Origin: Haliea sp041583655
GTDB lineage: Bacteria; Pseudomonadota; Gammaproteobacteria; Pseudomonadales; Halieaceae
Assembly (NCBI GenBank): GCA_041583655.1
Contig: JBFHFJ010000152.1
Location: forward strand, 1-7,889
Direction of reading: 5' to 3'
DNA length: 7,889 nucleotides
Every line of letters begins with the position of its first letter. Position 1 is the first letter of the stretch. Below, piece by piece: positions 5,899 to 7,889 of this stretch. The notes beneath the pieces are model-generated. The model saw only the letters and a program-made list of their open reading frames with translations. It did not search any database and was not told the origin of the DNA. Position numbers and translations under genes: made by a program.

Positions 5899-7254
5899 CT
5901 AGAGGCGCGCAAAATCGTTATAAAGCGCCAACGCCATGATCCCGAGGATCATGAACAGGCCCAGCTGATACCCCAACGCCTGTATTTTCTCGGGCACTGG
6001 CCGCCCCGCCAGCAGCTCCATGGTGTAGTACAAGAGATGACCCCCATCCAGCACCGGGATGGGGAGCAGATTCAGCACCCCAAGGCTGACGCTGAGCAGG
6101 GCGAGGAAACCGATCCAGGATTCCAGGCCCGACTTGGCCGAGGCGGACGCCACTTTAGCAATGGTAATGGGGCCACTCAAGTTTTTTGGTGAGATCAGGC
6201 CCTGCAACATCTTCTTGATCGAACCCAGCGTGAAACTCACCAGCTCTCCGGTGCGGGTCACCGCGGCCCCAAGGGACTGCAGCGGGCCGCGCTGAAACTG
6301 CCGTATCATCTCCGGCGGCATCGCGGGCATGGCCACCGCAACGCCGACACGGCCTATCAAAGTGCCGCTGGCATCTGCCTCCCCATCGGGAATGATCACC
6401 GTGCTCTGCAGCTGGCCATCGCGGCTCAGCTCCAGCTCTATCCTCTGCCCCGGCCGCTCGCGGACATAATCCACCCAGTCCATCCACTGCGCCATGGGAA
6501 TCCCGTCTGCGCTCAGGATTCGGTCGCCGACCTTGAGCCCCGCGCGTGCAGCCGGGCTGTCCGCGACCACCTCGTCGACCACCGGCGGCACTTCAGGGGT
6601 GAACATGGCCAGACCCAATCCACCCAGCAAATCGGGCTCTTCCTGGTCGGACAACCAGCGCTGCAAAGGGGCTTCGGACTGGAGGAGCATATCCGATCCG
6701 GGTTCCTTGACGGTAAACCGGATACTGCCGGTGTCGCCGATACGGTCCAGCAGGCGGAAGCTCAGGGCCTGCCAGGTGGGGGTCTTTTCGCCATCCACGG
6801 CAACGATTTCCTGGCCGGCCTTGAGACCCGCGGCGTCTGCCACCGATCCCGACTCAACCGATCCAATCACCGGCGCGTAGCCGGATTCACCGCCCATGAA
6901 CAGCACCCAGTAGGCCAGGATCGCAAGGGCAAAGTTGGCCAGTGGACCCGCGGCCACCACGGCGATGCGCTGGAGAACGGGCTTGCGATTGAACGCCTGC
7001 TCCAGCTCCCCGGCCGGAACCTCACCCTCCCGCTCATCGAGCATCTTGACATAGCCCCCCAGCGGGACCATCGCGATGCAGTATTCCGTGCCATGACGGT
7101 CATGCCAGGTATACAGGGACTTGCCGAACCCGATCGAAAAGCGCAGGACCTTGACACCACAACGGCGCGCGACCCAGAAATGGCCGTACTCATGTACCGC
7201 CACCAGCACGCCGAGGGTAATGAGGGTGATACCGATGGTATAGGCCAGGTCCAT
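5899..7254 (-). CDS. rseP: RIP metalloprotease RseP (site-2 protease; MucP/YaeL)
   Basis: RseP is an inner-membrane zinc protease that cuts the anti-sigma factor (RseA in E. coli, MucA in Pseudomonas) within the membrane after DegS/AlgW cleavage, releasing sigma-E/AlgU; it also removes signal-peptide remnants. The 451 residues match the family (E. coli 450). The zinc motif HEYGH lies at 21-25 in the first membrane segment, with Glu22 catalytic. GFG at 42-44 is in the membrane-reentrant loop. A second membrane segment covers about 97-120. Two PDZ domains follow at about 124-205 and 222-300 (repeated G-L-K-x-G at 143-147 and 239-243). The third segment leads into NLLPIPVLDGGH at 395-406, with Asp403 as the third zinc ligand, and the last segment is about 428-446. 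The ATG overlaps the dxr TAA by one base (TAATG), and GGAG at 7260-7263, inside the end of dxr, is 5 nt upstream. Confidence 0.98.
   Translation of the reverse strand: MDLAYTIGITLITLGVLVAVHEYGHFWVARRCGVKVLRFSIGFGKSLYTWHDRHGTEYCIAMVPLGGYVKMLDEREGEVPAGELEQAFNRKPVLQRIAVVAAGPLANFALAILAYWVLFMGGESGYAPVIGSVESGSVADAAGLKAGQEIVAVDGEKTPTWQALSFRLLDRIGDTGSIRFTVKEPGSDMLLQSEAPLQRWLSDQEEPDLLGGLGLAMFTPEVPPVVDEVVADSPAARAGLKVGDRILSADGIPMAQWMDWVDYVRERPGQRIELELSRDGQLQSTVIIPDGEADASGTLIGRVGVAVAMPAMPPEMIRQFQRGPLQSLGAAVTRTGELVSFTLGSIKKMLQGLISPKNLSGPITIAKVASASAKSGLESWIGFLALLSVSLGVLNLLPIPVLDGGHLLYYTMELLAGRPVPEKIQALGYQLGLFMILGIMALALYNDFARL
5935..5953. repeat. Perfect 8-bp inverted repeat with 3-nt loop inside the 3' end of rseP
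   Basis: CATGATCC (5935-5942) and GGATCATG (5946-5953) are exact reverse complements around the triplet CGA. The repeat falls in codons for the last membrane helix of RseP (Met-Ile-Leu-Gly-Ile-Met), about 35 nt before the stop and about 95 nt before bamA. In mRNA it could form a compact stem. There is no T-run after it, so it does not look like a terminator. It may be only a by-product of a symmetric codon series. Confidence 0.5.
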
Positions 7255-7889
7255 TAACGCTCCAAAGTCTCAACACGGCCGGCCCGGGCGCGGGCCAGCT
7301 GGGCGCCCGCCACTGCGCGGGCCTCGCTGTCCGCTGTTTCGACCACGGCCAGGGAGGTGGGTTCAACCGCGCCTACCTGCTCCAGGGTTGCTTCAATAAT
7401 CCGCGGGATGTCGGCAAAGCCAATTCTTCCGCCAAGGAACGCGTCCACCGCGACTTCGTTGGCCGCATTGCAGACCGCCATGGCGGTGCCGCCGCTGGCA
7501 ACCGCCTCGCGGGCCAGGCGCAGGCAGGGGAAACGGGCCTCGTCCGGCGCCTCGAAATGCAGTCTTGACAGGGCAACCAGATCCAGGGAGGCCACCCCGG
7601 ATTCCAGCCGGTGCGGCCAGCCCAGGCCGTACGCAATCGGCGTACGCATGTCCGGATTGCCCAGCTGGGCAAGTACCGATCCATCAGTGTACTGTACCAT
7701 GGAGTGCACAATGCTTTCCGGGTGCACCACGATATCGACCTGGTCCGGAGAGAGATTGAACAGCCAGCAGGCCTCAATGAGCTCCAGACCCTTGGTCATC
7801 AGGGTGGCCGAATCCACGGATATCTTCCTGCCCATTGACCAGTTGGGGTGGGCGCAGGCCTGGTCGGGGGTGGCCGCGGCAATCGCAGC
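7254..7889 (-). CDS. dxr: 1-deoxy-D-xylulose 5-phosphate reductoisomerase Dxr (IspC), C-terminal part
   Basis: Dxr converts 1-deoxy-D-xylulose 5-phosphate and NADPH to 2-C-methyl-D-erythritol 4-phosphate, the committed step of the MEP isoprenoid pathway and the target of fosmidomycin. The last 211 codons and the stop are present; the NADPH-binding N-terminal half and the first metal ligands lie beyond base 7889. The reading frame is open to the window edge, so the ATG at 7835 is an internal Met. From the edge, local residues 14-20 read HPNWSMG, the flexible active-site loop (E. coli His209 and Trp212), followed by KISVDSAT, and KGLE at 33-36 (E. coli Lys228 and metal ligand Glu231). HPESIVHSMV and NAANEVAVDAFL follow, then the C-terminal helical domain. 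Local residue 32 is Thr where E. coli has Asn227, a substrate-phosphate contact; the other contacts visible here are kept. The stop TAA overlaps the rseP ATG by one base. Confidence 0.97.
   Translation of the reverse strand, partial: AAIAAATPDQACAHPNWSMGRKISVDSATLMTKGLELIEACWLFNLSPDQVDIVVHPESIVHSMVQYTDGSVLAQLGNPDMRTPIAYGLGWPHRLESGVASLDLVALSRLHFEAPDEARFPCLRLAREAVASGGTAMAVCNAANEVAVDAFLGGRIGFADIPRIIEATLEQVGAVEPTSLAVVETADSEARAVAGAQLARARAGRVETLER
7260..7263 (-). promoter_or_regulatory. rseP ribosome binding site within dxr
   Basis: The minus strand reads TTTGGAGCGTTAATG, placing GGAG 5 nt before the rseP ATG. The site is made of dxr's final Leu-Glu-Arg codons, so ribosomes finishing dxr pass directly over it. 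Confidence 0.65.

Noticed and set aside
5917..5922. TATAAC on the minus strand as a -10 box for a bamA promoter
   Set aside because: The hexamer 17 nt upstream is TCGGGA, a poor -35 box, and the sequence is explained as RseP codons for Leu-Tyr-Asn.
7254..7835. Reading the ATG at 7835 as the dxr start, giving a short 193-residue gene
   Set aside because: The frame stays open to the window edge and encodes the conserved HPNWS just upstream, so this ATG is internal to full-length dxr.

Overview
The window is a stretch of gammaproteobacterial chromosome carrying a compact run of conserved envelope-biogenesis genes, all on the minus strand and therefore read from right to left. In transcription order it holds dxr (5' end outside the window), rseP, bamA, skp/ompH, lpxD, fabZ, lpxA and lpxB (3' end outside the window). 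This is the classical gene order known from Pseudomonas, Escherichia and relatives. The protein sequences, as I remember the families, look closer to Pseudomonas-type than to enterobacterial homologues (LpxA, FabZ, Skp and BamA especially). GC content looks high by eye. An inferred host is a non-enterobacterial gammaproteobacterium, perhaps in the broad Pseudomonadales/Cellvibrionales area; the genus cannot be named from this sequence.

Layout: 7889-7254 is the C-terminal part of Dxr (second step of the MEP isoprenoid pathway). 7254-5899 is RseP, the intramembrane site-2 protease of the envelope stress response. 5841-3229 is BamA, the core of the outer-membrane protein assembly machine. 3199-2681 is the periplasmic chaperone Skp. 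2672-1659 is LpxD, 1640-1206 is FabZ, 1202-432 is LpxA and 432-1 is the start of LpxB. Gaps are 57 nt or less, and two junctions overlap by one base (TAATG at dxr/rseP, TAGTG at lpxA/lpxB), so this is very likely one operon with translational coupling. There is no gene-free stretch above 60 nt, and I found no convincing internal promoter, terminator, RNA gene, mobile element or CRISPR.

The genes fit together. FabZ dehydrates the 3-hydroxyacyl-ACPs that LpxA and LpxD use, so it sits at the split between phospholipid and lipid A synthesis. LpxA, LpxD and LpxB are three steps of lipid A formation. Skp and BamA deliver and insert outer-membrane proteins into the membrane that lipid A builds. RseP senses failure of this process through the sigma-E/AlgU pathway. 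Dxr feeds undecaprenyl-phosphate synthesis.

I found no previously undescribed system. The points worth a second look are small: a Thr where Dxr normally has a substrate-phosphate-binding Asn, an LpxA acyl-chain ruler residue of the Pseudomonas (C10) type, a BamA with enlarged extracellular loops L4 and L6, a high share of non-ATG starts, and a perfect 8-bp inverted repeat near the end of rseP.
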